Shown here one piece after another: positions 12,591-24,096 of a stretch of 64,000 bases of DNA; the first letter of the stretch is position 1, and every line of letters begins with the position of its first letter. Under the pieces are notes generated by a model. The model was not told the DNA's origin, did no database searches, and saw nothing but the letters and a program-made list of their open reading frames with translations. The stretch comes from Stictocephala bisonia (taxonomy: Eukaryota; Arthropoda; Insecta; Hemiptera; Membracidae). Location: the NCBI GenBank assembly GCA_035578905.1, contig JAQJVL010000325.1, forward strand, positions 848,198 through 912,197. The letters run 5' to 3'. A program made the position numbers and the translations under genes.

Positions 12591-14637
12591 TATTAAGCAA
12601 TCTAATAGCTACGAATGTCAAAATAATATATATATCACTGTATATTTTCAGACGTTTACTTCCTGTGCAGTTTCAAAGCGTGCCTTAAATATTAAATACA
12701 ACTTTATCGTTTTCATCTAATGGTACCTTGAGTGCAAAAGAAATTAAATCTCAAACTACTAAACTTCAGAACCAGCTTAGTATACGGTATACCGACAAAA
12801 ATTATTACAACTAAAAAAAGATCAACTTAACTACGTAACAGAGATAAACAGTATTTATTGCATCATTACATACATTTATAAGTATTAATATTTAATACAC
12901 TAAAAATGTAGTATATTGATCCCAAGACATGCGAATTATAGCCAAACTAATTTTAAAACTATTAACAAAATACAGAAAAGAGGGTTCTTTATTTTTCTGA
13001 TTCATGTTTGGGAGTTTTTAACCATGGACTTGTTTAATAAACGTACTTTTTAAGAAATATTGGAGAAGGATGGGGTTTGTTTTATGATTTTAATGCATTT
13101 ATCTTTATACTAATATTGTAGGTGTAGTGCGTATTATATTAAAGTGTTAGGTTTTTATGGCTCTTCATCTTATTACTAAAATACATAATTAGACCATAAT
13201 GAGATTATGTTTAGCATAATATTTCAAATGCTCATTTGTTTTACCAGTAGGTTTTGTAATATTCCAATAAGTATTTGGAGTAATACTTACTAAATTAGGT
13301 TAATAAATGTACATGCTTTTTTAAAAGATTTAAAATATATAATGTAATAAGTGTTTTAGTGCAACTATATTTATTTCGTTAAATTATACATGCTTTGCCT
13401 ATATCAGGCTCTAAAACAAGTTCACATTAACTTCTTTTGGGTAACAACATTTTATCTGTTTGAAACGAAAATAAATTTTTAGAGAATTATGAACTTTATA
13501 AACTTCCAGTTCATGATTTCCCTGGCAATTGTTATTGTTTCAAAGGATGGATAACACGACGCTTACCAACTTAACACACGTAATTTTTTTTTTTTATGTC
13601 TCTTATCTATTAAACTGATTTTGACACTGTTTATCATTGTTAATCCACCTAAACATATAAAAGGCTTAAAAACATATTATTCATGTAAGGTATTTAATTT
13701 TTTAAGACTTTAATTTTGATTTCATGCGTTTAAATTTAGGTCAAATAAAATAATATTGATTGCTTAACTTGAAGTATTTATTGCAAATAATTACCAATTC
13801 GTAAAAAATTGGGGATATCATATTTATCTCCAATTTTTGAACTGTAGATTCATGCCATTTTCATATACGTCACTAAAAATAAGTTTCCCTGCTGAATTAA
13901 ACAACTTAATTTAAAAAATACTAAACTTAAAAATAAGTAAATATAATTAGATAATATTTTAAATATATTTATGATTACATTAAATAATTAAACTCAACCT
14001 TATACAATACAAAGGCCACCTGTTCATTTGACCTTAAAATTTTTATTACATTAAAATGATAATGATAAGGCTATGGTAATGTTACGTGCCAACGCTACAT
14101 AATTAAACTACGCACATTTTAATGACTGTTTATTTTGATTTAAATAAAAATTCCTACTATTTTTCTCAATTGACTTAGTTATTTTTAATTAATTGATATA
14201 GACCTACAAATTTGCAGCACTGATCATTATATGCTAATTTTTTTATAAAAAGGAGAAGCTTTAAAAGAGTATAAATACCGTGCCAAAAACGTTGTGGTTA
14301 ATAATTGTCATGATTTAAGTTATACAAATATTTCCCGACAATATTTCCATTATACTATTAATATAATGGGAATATAATAACATAGCCATTTAAGTATACT
14401 ACTTATAAATAATATGGGTAGTACAAATTATAATTTTGAATCACTTACAACAACTTTCACTAAAAACGTTTTGTCAATATTGCGAGACAAAAATCCAATA
14501 GATTCGCTTCACTAGATTTTACTGTAATATATTTCTTAAGAGATTGTTCGGACCAATCTGATAGAGTTTAATATGGCTATAATACGCCAGTGAGTACGAT
14601 ATTATTTGAGATTAAATGTTTTTATATATTATATAAC

Positions 14638-14685
<48 letters not shown>

Positions 14686-14869
14686 TTCAATTATATCTAT
14701 ATATTAAAACGATTTATCATTGAAACAATCATATAATATATTTTTAAAATTTACGAAGCATTATTTAATAATCTTATAGGAAAAAATTTACATTTGTGAT
14801 CATTGTTGTTTTGAATTTGCACGTATTAAATATTTTATGATGCACAATTCACTGTGTTCTAATGAATTT
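12591..14869. other. AT-rich non-coding sequence with small hairpins and a (TA)n tract
   Basis: No gene was found. An imperfect 14-bp hairpin lies at 13804-13838 (AAAAATTGG against CCAATTTTT). A weaker one is at about 14345-14371 (ATTCCATTATA region). A (TA)n microsatellite covers about 14645-14681. Confidence 0.55.
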
Positions 14870-14934
14870 AGACTAAAATAGGTGTACTTTACCTTCACAT
14901 CAAACAGTTCATAGCGTGTGATGGTGAGAATACT

Positions 14935-14972
14935 AACTACATGTTTTGCCGTGAATACGGCATCTTCAGGTT
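14935..14972 (-). ncRNA. Hammerhead-like core, decayed (left arm)
   Basis: On the minus strand: AAC (14972-14970), CTGAAGA (14969-14963), a perfect stem II TGCCGT-ATTC-ACGGCA, then AAA where GAAA is expected. The G at position 12 of the standard numbering reads A. Stem III is AC with GT around the loop AT. The cleavage position is A at 14938, followed by GTT (14937-14935) that pairs with AAC. Everything except the conserved G is present, so this copy is predicted inactive. Confidence 0.5.
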
Positions 14973-15164
14973 GAAGAACATAAATAAATAAATCCCAGTG
15001 GGATGCGTCAAAAATTAATTGAAACCTAACAAACATACTTCACACAAGGAAACAATGAACAATAAAACGTTTCGGTAGGCCTATCACACACATTTCACGG
15101 TCCATACGGTAATTTTAATTAATTTGTGACGCATCCCACTGGGACTTATTTATTTATGTTCTTC

Positions 15165-15202
15165 AACCTGAAGATGCCATATTCACAGTGAAACATGTAG
15201 TT
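15165..15202 (+). ncRNA. Hammerhead-like core (right arm)
   Basis: AAC at 15165-15167, CTGAAGA at 15168-15174, GAAA at 15190-15193, stem III AC-AT-GT, cleavage position A at 15199, GTT at 15200-15202. Here the conserved G is kept, but two changes damage stem II (CCAT...ACAG instead of CCGT...ACGG). The two arms have thus lost different parts of what looks like one ancestral motif. Confidence 0.5.
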
Positions 15203-15315
15203 AATATTCTCACTATCACACGCTGTGAACTGTTTGACGTGAAGGTAAAGTACACCTATTTTAGTCTATTTACAACAGTTCAGAGGCTACAAAATGGATT
15301 TTAATGAATTCACTT

Positions 15316-15498
15316 GACCTACCCACCCAACACGCACAATCGCACAATATTATAGAACCACCCACCTAACCAAAACACTTGATGTAGATGTACCCACGTA
15401 CTCATCGATACACGTACAATGGTATTGACCCACCCACCCAACCAATACACTTAAATTAATATAGACCTACCCACCATCCATACTCGAACAGTGGTATA
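15316..15498. repeat. Decayed 36-bp minisatellite (locus D)
   Basis: Words of the 36-bp family occur out of register: ACCCACCCAACAC, CACCCACCTAACC, CACGTACAATGGTATTGACC followed by CACCCACCCA, and GAACAGTGGTATAG. Spacing is irregular and no two units match closely. It begins about 45 bp after the foldback element. Confidence 0.7.
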
Positions 15499-17501
15499 GT
15501 TAGGGCTACAGCCTCTATGGATAGGTAGGTAGTTAGTAAATGTACTCGTTGTGAGTGTCAGATAGTGTTTATTTTTCTTAGTTATTGTTCTTGTGCAACA
15601 CAATTATTGCAAAATTTAAAAACTATGACTGGATATATTTTGATTGAACCAAATTGTCATTATTCAGTACTTTAAGGATCGTTTATACAAATATAATTGT
15701 TTTAATGTTTGCTTAAAACGTTTCTTGAACTTCAGCTCAAAATACAACAGGCTTTTTGTATACCAAAGCAAAACACTACACATTCTTGTCGGATCATCTT
15801 AGGAAACAGTTCCCTAAGTGCCTTGAGTCCCGGCTTTGTCCTTGGTGTTTTGTACTCCTAAATATTGTTTTTCTTTTTAGCTTGGGATCAAATAAAAGAG
15901 AGGTTGTAATTATGGTGGTAATTCTGTAGTTAAATCACATATATTAGTGAGTCACCCATTGCAACTCCTCTATAGTTATTTACAGTTCCTAAAATTTTGC
16001 AAAGGAGAAAAATGAATATGGAGTACAAAATGTCATCCTATCTGAAACCCTCCATATTCTAAGGTTCCACAGTTTGCTATGTGTCTCAATACTTAAAAAT
16101 CACTCATTTGTTTACATTCCCATGATTCCAATATAAGCCAGCTTGTTTTTCTGCTACAGAAATAATTAAGCCTGTTGGCGTTAGTTTTTAAACAGTCGTA
16201 GATGAATAATTCTTTATCAGAAGATTTGTCTGGAAGTGTTTAGCTCTCGGTACTAGGTATATTTCTATATTTAGCTATACCTAGTAAAATATAAAATAGA
16301 TAAATAATTATGTTAAATAAAAATACGTATTTACTTACGTGTATTAATCATTATATTAATTACTAATAACTGATCAATTTATTTATTTATTTATTCATAA
16401 GACGCCGATCGTCAAGATATGGGCTTTATAACAATATATTTATATTTATAACAATATAAATGAATACTTAAGTAATTATGTATAATTTTAATAAAATACA
16501 CATGTTACGTTATTTACTTAATCTTTACCTATTTTCTTACTACTTTCTTGATTTGGTTAAAAAAAATACTGAAAGTGTTTTAGTTTTCCTTTAACTAAGT
16601 TTGACAACATGAACTTAGTTAGAACTAAGTTGTTGTAACACTTAACAATTATCTCACACCTGGAAACTTTCTACGTACAGAAGTAAAATAACCGACGACA
16701 TTAAGTATCCATGTGTAAACGATGGAAGTACTTCATAAAGTGGACGTTTAACGGGTAAAATTACATGTAGATGGAATATCTCCATTTTATATTAACAATT
16801 AAAGCTATGAATCTTAAAATAGTAAGCGTTTCCCAATACCAACATTAATTGTTTTGCAATATTTAATAATTTAAACTTGGAAGAACAATTTACTTATAAA
16901 TTGTCTAAAATTTAACTCGAACCGTTATAAATTGAGTTGTGCCTGTTATATATATACCAGAAACATTTCCATAGTATGACATAACAACTACAACGTTTTT
17001 TAAAGAACAGTCCGTGTATTAATAAAGATGACTGCCTGGTTCTAAGCGATAGTATTTTTATGTTTGTATATTATATGTTGTTTTACTGTCAACAATAAGT
17101 ACGGTTGTAGTGTATTAACACAACATTAATTATTTTCATGGTTTTATTTATTTCATAGTAAAATATGAAAAATATTTTCCGATTAACTTGAAAAAATTTC
17201 CACTTTTTGACTCTACACTGTTTTTTTTTTCATAGTTGTCAATAATGCAGTTTACGATACAATATTTATTTTATCATTTACTTATCTAGTCTTCCAACAA
17301 CTATCCTCCCTAAGCGTTAATTAAAGTATACTATTTTTAATTGGACCAATTAATGAGTAATCTTCCTTTAGTGGATTGCACGTCAGCAGCATAACGAAAG
17401 CTGATTACTCTTACTGATAATGATGATTACTGTTATAGATAATATAACATGAGGGGGACCCACTAATCTTCAAAACTAAACGGACCATACAATGGGGGAT
17501 G
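15499..17501. other. AT-rich non-coding sequence
   Basis: No gene is seen. A perfect 11-bp hairpin, TACTAGGTATA with TATACCTAGTA, lies at 16251-16286. AACTAAGTT recurs three times at about 16590-16640, once inverted. Confidence 0.55.
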
Positions 17502-17624
17502 TAATTTAAATGTTGTGAAACAAACAGCCCCCTCATCACCGAAAGGTAGCTTGCAGGTTGGTTTTTTGTTACGTAATTACTTTTTTACTGAACCCAGTTT
17601 GGATTATTCTATTACTCATTTGCC
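17502..17624 (+). repeat. Dispersed repeat R2, copy 1
   Basis: Aligned with 26851-26966 in the same orientation. Shared blocks: TAATTTAAATGTT, ACAAA, GCAGGTTGG/GCATGTTGG, TACGTAAT, CTGAACCCAGTTTGGATTA and TTACTCATTTGCC. Class unknown, no coding potential. Confidence 0.78.
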
Positions 17625-20423
17625 GCCGTTCCTTTGAGTAAGCAGTTGTTCGTCTTTATATTCTTGGAACCCCATGTAACACAGTTTTGTTCTTTCTTGG
17701 AATTAGAAACGTTTAATTTCAATATAAAGAATGTATTTTTTTCATAATAACTGTAGTAATAAATAATTTTTGTAAAATGTGTTTATTCTTCAAAATCGAA
17801 CCAAAAAATAAAAATCATCACTTTCTCTAAAATCTGTTATACATTAAATTTCATCTATTTAAAATTAACTCAATTACATCATATTTTATTTCCTAACAGT
17901 ATAAAAGCTCTTTAAAAATTTGCATGTTACTTCTTGAATAAATAAAGCTGTTAGGTAGGAGAATGAAAGCAAAGTATTACTACATTTACTTTTCCTTGTA
18001 AACTTACTTATTAAAGTGATAAAAAGCTATGCTATAGTAAGGAGTGCTTGGGAGTGGTTGGAATTGGTTTGGCAGAGTCGAGCCTTAACACAAAGAATTA
18101 CGAGTTTAATTTCTCTGTCGACCTCTGGCAACATTTCAAACCTACTACGAACCTGAAGACTGTTACACGCTGCTCAAACTTTAACTTGTTTAAAATTGTT
18201 TGATTCCGTTGTACTCAAATGTTACATGCGTTAAAAACGTGGAATACGTTTTTAGAATTAAAAACTAACTCACAGAACGTGTTCTATTTGAATGTAGTGT
18301 TTGAGGAAAATTGGACCAATACATAAAATAGTTGTATATCATAATACCACATCCTAAAACCTTGCATAGTTGAAATAAAATAAAAGCCTGGCCTAATTTC
18401 AATAATTTATACTATTACTAGGATATGCAAGTATAAATCGTTATTACGTGTATATTAAAACTAATTTGACTTTATTGCCTTTTTTATTTGTCTCAAACAC
18501 AACATTGTCCGTTCTCCTAGTGAAAGGCAAAATCTAATTATATCATTCTTTAAAATGATAAATAACAAATATCTTAGCAATAGATATAACTTATTTCTTA
18601 TTTATATAATGTAGCAGGAAAACAACATATTTTCAATAACTTAAACACCACATAGCAGGACTGTTATGGGTTACGGACCTCTCATTAATTATTCTAAAAT
18701 ATAATGATTAGTTAAATTATAATTTAGTTGCACAAATTGTTATAATAATAACCGGTCTAACGCAGTAAAAGGTATTTTTATATTTGAATATATAGGCCAC
18801 ACATATCCTTTTTAAAAGCAACTTTCTTAATGTTTAGGCAGTAAAAATACAAATAGATTAAATTTAGATTTTCTCAGTTTTTATTTGTTGGTGGTAACAT
18901 TTTTAAAATGTGGTCTAGGCTATTTTAATAGTTTTAATACTTTATTTGATATATATAACTTATCTCATATCTTGTATTTAAGTGTAAACTGACTTACAAT
19001 AACGTTTTTCTGCCGATCAGAAATGTGTGCTTTGAGCGTGCTTTGCTAAGTTATCTTACTATACACATATTAATAATTGAGGAGTATTATTAAGTTTTTT
19101 ACAAATGACATTTAGCTGAATTTCCAAATAAATAAACTGGATGCGCACACATTTTTACAGTACCTATTCTGAAGTAATGCTAATTGAGGGTTCTTCATAT
19201 TTATGATTTAGGTTAATAGTTTTCAAAGTAACAAATGTTGTTAAAATTTACCTTCATCTCAAAAGCTTTCACATATAACTTGTCACTATCATAACATTTA
19301 CAAAATTCAGCGTTATAGATAATAGTGCACTATTCCAATGTTTCTATTAAAGAATCATATCTTAGACAAAATAAAATAAATATTTATCTTAATGATGATT
19401 ATAATATATTAGAATATCATATAGTTTATTTTATTGGATGATGTCCATAAAACCTCTGACTATTTTTGTTACGTTTTCTTTCTCCCTGTATCTTTCTCTA
19501 TAATCTTGGACCATATAACCAGAGTACTAGAAAGAACGGTAAGGTATTATGTTAATTTATAATAAGATGAAAAAAATCTTCACTAATATTTTTATTATTT
19601 TTCAACTAATTGTAAATTAATGTAATCTTACTAATAGTTTGTACATGATAAATATTTATGGATTAGATTTATTTTGCGTATTATATTATTTCTCACATTT
19701 TTAGACAATATTTATGTAAGGGTGGCATTAATTTACTCCAAATATTTGAAATTAAATAAACGAATAAATACATTTGTATTATATGATTTTAATTACAATA
19801 TTAGATAGAAAATAATAATAACTTTAACAGTGTACTAGTAGCTTAAATTATTCAAAATAGATTCCTAATTCATTTTATTGTTTTAACCGTCGTACCTTAA
19901 ATTCACAATGTTACGGTTTATAAGCAAAGAAAATGTAAATAAATGTCAGCTGATATTAAACCATTGTTCTGGCGTCACTCCCATTACATTCAATGACGTA
20001 ATAACAGTTACGTGTTACGAGGACATTGAGAAAGGTCTCCCATTGCCAGACGTTACCTACAGATGTCTTATTTAGCAAACTTGATATTTCTTTCTACCTA
20101 AAAAAAACATACTGTCGATATAAATAAATCATGTTTAATCGTTTATAATTAAATCTTTGGTTACAAAATCATGCATATTTTATTAGTTACCAAATAATAA
20201 TTCTAAATTTATTTCAACATATTTCCTACTTAAAATAATTTCTTATTATGCATTAGGCTCAACGAAAAATCATTTATTTTGTCGAATATGGATTATATTG
20301 AATTATATTATCTTTGCAAAAAATATAAGTATACTATTTTAAACACAGATTTACTTAAACTACCTGCTCTCTAAATTTTAAGAAAACATAACTAAAGAAT
20401 TTAATCAGAATAATGTAAGAGCT
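17625..20423. other. AT-rich non-coding sequence
   Basis: I see no gene or organised repeat. A slightly GC-richer stretch at 18040-18180 has weak tRNA-like features (TGGCAGAGTCG, then GAGTTTAATTTC), but these are too poor to call. Confidence 0.5.
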
Positions 20424-20580
20424 AATACTATTTGTACCGGATAAGGCTATGGAGTGGAAAGATCATTACACGGGTTATTTTAACCTAATTTATGTGACTT
20501 CTATAACAATGGTATCGATTATTGTAGGGTGGGGTGTCTAATGAGATAGATATAAGGGGGGGAGGTAAAAGTAGATGGAG

Positions 20581-20686
<106 letters not shown>

Positions 20687-21106
20687 AATAACTGCATCTA
20701 TATAGCAGGTAATTGTAACCGTATTGTACTGTCTAATACCACAGTATAATTTAATAACAGAGCATTAAAGTTCAACCGTTTTACTTACAACCAATCGTAA
20801 AAGGTATCAAACACCTGGTGCGGCAATCAGCTGTTGTAGCAGACGTGATTATTTATGTCAAAAATGGTGTTATAAGACTTCATTATATACATTTACGACA
20901 AGACCACTACGAGCGTCAAACCTGTTGCATTTTTCTCAAGAGTAAGATTCGTTATTATGTATATTATACTGTGATAATACTACAAAGGGATCTATATTTT
21001 ACTTACCTTTTCACTTTTAATACACAAAGTAAAGGGAAACATTGCAGGTAAATAATCAACGATGGTCAATATCATTCTTAAAGCTCGTTTCTTACTGGAC
21101 GGATAT

Positions 21107-21256
21107 ATAATTTAATGTTATAAGATTTACAAACACTCCAGTAAATACATTTTAATTGTGTTTTAAAATTTTTTTAATGTTTATTTAAAATTTAATAAAT
21201 AACACAATTAAAATTTATTTACTGGAGTGTTCGTTAATCTTATATCATTAAATTAT
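21107..21256. mobile_element. MITE-like foldback nested in the palindrome loop
   Basis: The arms at 21107-21162 and 21201-21256 are 56 bp each, reverse complements with four mismatches, enclosing a 38-bp AT-rich centre. The 12-mer GATGGTCAATAT occurs at 21061-21072 and again at 21257-21268. The second copy abuts the right arm, but the first is 34 bp from the left arm, so it may or may not be a target-site duplication. No open frame, and size fits a miniature inverted-repeat element. Confidence 0.75.
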
Positions 21257-21613
21257 GATGGTCAATATATTTAGGCGTCTGTAAACAGCTCTACCGTAGC
21301 TGTAATATGAATTGGCCAGTTAAAATGATGTACACAATTTAACAAAATAAATATAATTTAATTAATAAAATGGTAGTTACTTCCACTTCTATTAAATAAG
21401 TGGGATGATAATGTTTTGAAATTTTTTTTAGATCATATTTGATTCTCAAGGTTAAAATATAATTTGCAAACAATTACGAAATAAAAAAATAGCTTTACCA
21501 AAACCATATTCAAGCATTTAATTAACGTTAGTTTATTACAACGAAAATCAACTGTGGTGTTGAAATACTAGTATTTAAATTTAGTAAAATAACACATTAG
21601 TGAGTTTACCCAC

Positions 21614-21732
<119 letters not shown>

Positions 21733-21888
21733 CTCCACCTACTTTTACCTCCCCCCTTATATCTATCTCATTAGACACCCCACCCTACAATAATCGATAC
21801 CATTGTTATAGAAGTCACATAAATTAGGTTAAAATAACACGTGTAATGTTCTTTCCACTCCATAGCCTTTTCCGGTACAAATAGTATT

Positions 21889-22557
21889 ATTGCAGTTTTT
21901 AATTAAAGTTAGTATTAGTATGACATAGATTAGGTAGGATTATAAAGAAAAGTTGTAAAGAACTTTTTAATCATCAACTCTTTAGATAATTTAAGTTTGG
22001 GGTATTCATTTCGAAAATCGGTTTTTTGGTTACTGTAGTTGCAATATTTAAAATCTTTTTACATATAGTTATATTATAAAAAAATAAAAATTAGAGGTCA
22101 ACTGCAACAGCCGTTGTATCATTTTTATTTTCTGAATGTTAAGAAGTTAATTCTCTATCACTGAAGGAGGGAGCCTTTGTTTAAATTATTATATGTTCGT
22201 TTGCCTGTAAACAAAATCTCCTTTTATAATATCCCTTAGCAAATATTTTCCTCTTTTGACTTTACATCACGAATTATCATATTGTGTGATTTGTTTGTAG
22301 AGACATTTATAACAATACTCTCATTTAATTTAATACCGTATGACTCTTCCACTAAACTAAGGTAATATTAGCTTCCCTGGCATATTGACACAACATTGAC
22401 ACAAGCAGGAAAAATATTTTTAAACGTAATTAGATGTAATTTTAAAAAATGGGTGTATAGTATGGTTTTTATTTTAGTATTATAGTCCATTACATTATCT
22501 TATAGGTTTTTTTTTTTTTTTAATGATTGATTACTTATCTTGTGAATCCCTCTGGTA
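21889..22557. other. AT-rich non-coding sequence ending in a T tract
   Basis: No features are seen except a 16-bp T run around 22507-22522, directly before the minisatellite. Confidence 0.55.
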
Positions 22558-23168
22558 AAGGCCCTCCCACCCACCCATACATGTTCAGTAGTAAAGGCCC
22601 TCCCACCCACCCATACATGTACAGTAGTAAAGGCCTCCCACCAACCCATACACGTGCAGTAGTAAAGGCCCTCCCACCCACCCATACATGTTCAGTAGTA
22701 AAGGCCCTCCCACCCACCCATACATGTTCAGTAGTAAAGGCCCTCCCACCCACCCATACATGTTCAGTAGTAAAGACCCTCCCACCCACCCATACATGTT
22801 CAGCAGTAAAGGCCCTCCCACCTACCAATTTACGTACAGTAGTAAAGGCCCTTCCACTCACCCATTTACGTACAGTAGTAAAGGCCCTCTCCCACCTACC
22901 CATTCACGTACAGTAGTAAAGGCCCTCCCACCTACCCATTTATGTACAGTAGTAAAGGCCCTTCCACCCACCCATTTACGTACAGTAGTAAAGGCCCTCT
23001 CCCACCCACCCATTTACGTACAGTAGTAAAGGCCCTCCCAACAACCCATACATATACAGTAGTAAAGGCCCTCCTCCCCACCCACTCAAGTATAGTGTTA
23101 AAGTTCCTCCAGCCAACACACACACATAGAGTAGTAAAGGCCCTCCCACCCACCCATACATGTACAGA
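22558..23168. repeat. 36-bp minisatellite array B (about 17 units)
   Basis: The 36-bp period is clear from the word AGTAGTAAAGGCCCTCCCAC. Units differ in CATACATGTTC versus CATTTACGTAC versus CATACACGTGC. The first half is more uniform than the second, which also contains small indels, so several overlapping frames stay partly open. Those frames are not genes. Period and the motif CCCACCCATACA-N-GTACAGTAGT tie it to the other 36-bp arrays, but AAAGGCCCT replaces ACTGACCCA. Confidence 0.95.
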
Positions 23169-23208
23169 AGTAAAGGTACTGTACATGTATAGGTACAGTA
23201 CCTTTACT
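23169..23208. repeat. Perfect 16-bp hairpin closing array B
   Basis: AGTAAAGGTACTGTAC at 23169-23184 is exactly complementary to GTACAGTACCTTTACT at 23193-23208, with an 8-nt loop. The left strand starts with the array word AGTAAAGG, so the hairpin appears built from a last partial unit and an inverted partial unit. Confidence 0.9.
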
Positions 23209-24008
23209 ATAGAGTACTATAGGTACGGTTTATTTTTCTTTCATAGTTTATTACTTATTCTTAAAAAAATAAAGGTTTTCATTATAAATTACAATGAGAT
23301 TACTTGTTGTACCTCCATACTCTGAGGATTGCACACGTCGTTTATTGAAACAGCAATAATATTTGTAATTTTCTTATCTAATAATGCATTAAATGTTTAT
23401 TTTATTGTGTTTGCTTTCTTTAGAACTACTTATTAATAGTATTAAATTATCATTCTAATATAAACTTTTAAATCATTATTAGAACATTGGGAATTTAATA
23501 ACAACATTTTTACTAAAACCATAAGAATTTCACGTTAGTTAACACAATATATTAGAATACGCGTTTAGCTGTAATGAGCCTTTGTGTTAATCTGATTTAA
23601 TGAGACACCATAAATTTTATAAACAGCTCTAATATTAAACCATACATTCTATAGTGCTTTTGGATCTTAATTAGTGACTTTCCTTATTAAGTAACTTCGA
23701 TAATGCTGGAGTTTTTACGTCGTAAATAAAGTTCACTTGCAACTGACTTTGTCCAATCGTTTGAAACTTTCAACAAACTTGACTCATAAATATTGCAATC
23801 TGTGGTAAAAGCTGAAGGTAGTAAAACACCTTAAGGTCGTATTGTTTTTAGTGAAATATTAAAAGTTTTAGTAAAACCACTTTATTGAAAATTATTTATA
23901 CATTCATAGATGTATTAAATACTAAACTTTTCCTCAGGATTTATACATTATTTCTTTCAGAATTTTTTTTTTTAGATAATCATTATAGTAAAATTGTAAG
24001 GTTGCTTA
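23209..24008. other. AT-rich non-coding sequence
   Basis: No gene, RNA or organised repeat is visible. Confidence 0.5.
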
Positions 24009-24023
24009 AACAAGGGTTTGTTC

Positions 24024-24084
<61 letters not shown>

Positions 24085-24096
24085 CAAACCCTTGTT
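24009..24096. repeat. 88-bp palindrome with (TA)n centre
   Basis: AACAAGGGTTTGTTCA at 24009-24024 and its exact complement TGAACAAACCCTTGTT at 24081-24096 flank a (TA)n tract with one interruption. The whole can fold into a single hairpin. Confidence 0.92.

Larger units (their letters stand above)
14870..15268. mobile_element. Foldback element with arms of about 155 bp
   Basis: The arms at 14870-15024 and 15111-15268 are inverted copies with roughly ten or more differences, separated by about 86 bp. Shared blocks include GTGTACTTTACCTTCAC, TCTTCAGGTTGAAGAACATA, CCCAGTGGGATGCGTCA and their complements. The minus-strand open frame of 78 codons at 14800-15036 covers the left arm and is not a gene. 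Each arm holds a hammerhead-like core in opposite orientation. The spacer has no recognisable content. Confidence 0.88.

Noticed and set aside
14800..15036. 78-codon minus-strand frame
   Set aside because: Coincides with one arm of the foldback; the other arm does not keep the frame open.
22558..23208. Helitron 3' end (hairpin after minisatellite)
   Set aside because: The hairpin is not followed by CTRR and a T at the host junction, and no Rep/helicase remnant is present.
22500..23325. Overlapping frames of 60-129 codons on both strands
   Set aside because: Several frames are open at once across a tandem repeat whose period is a multiple of three, which is an artefact.
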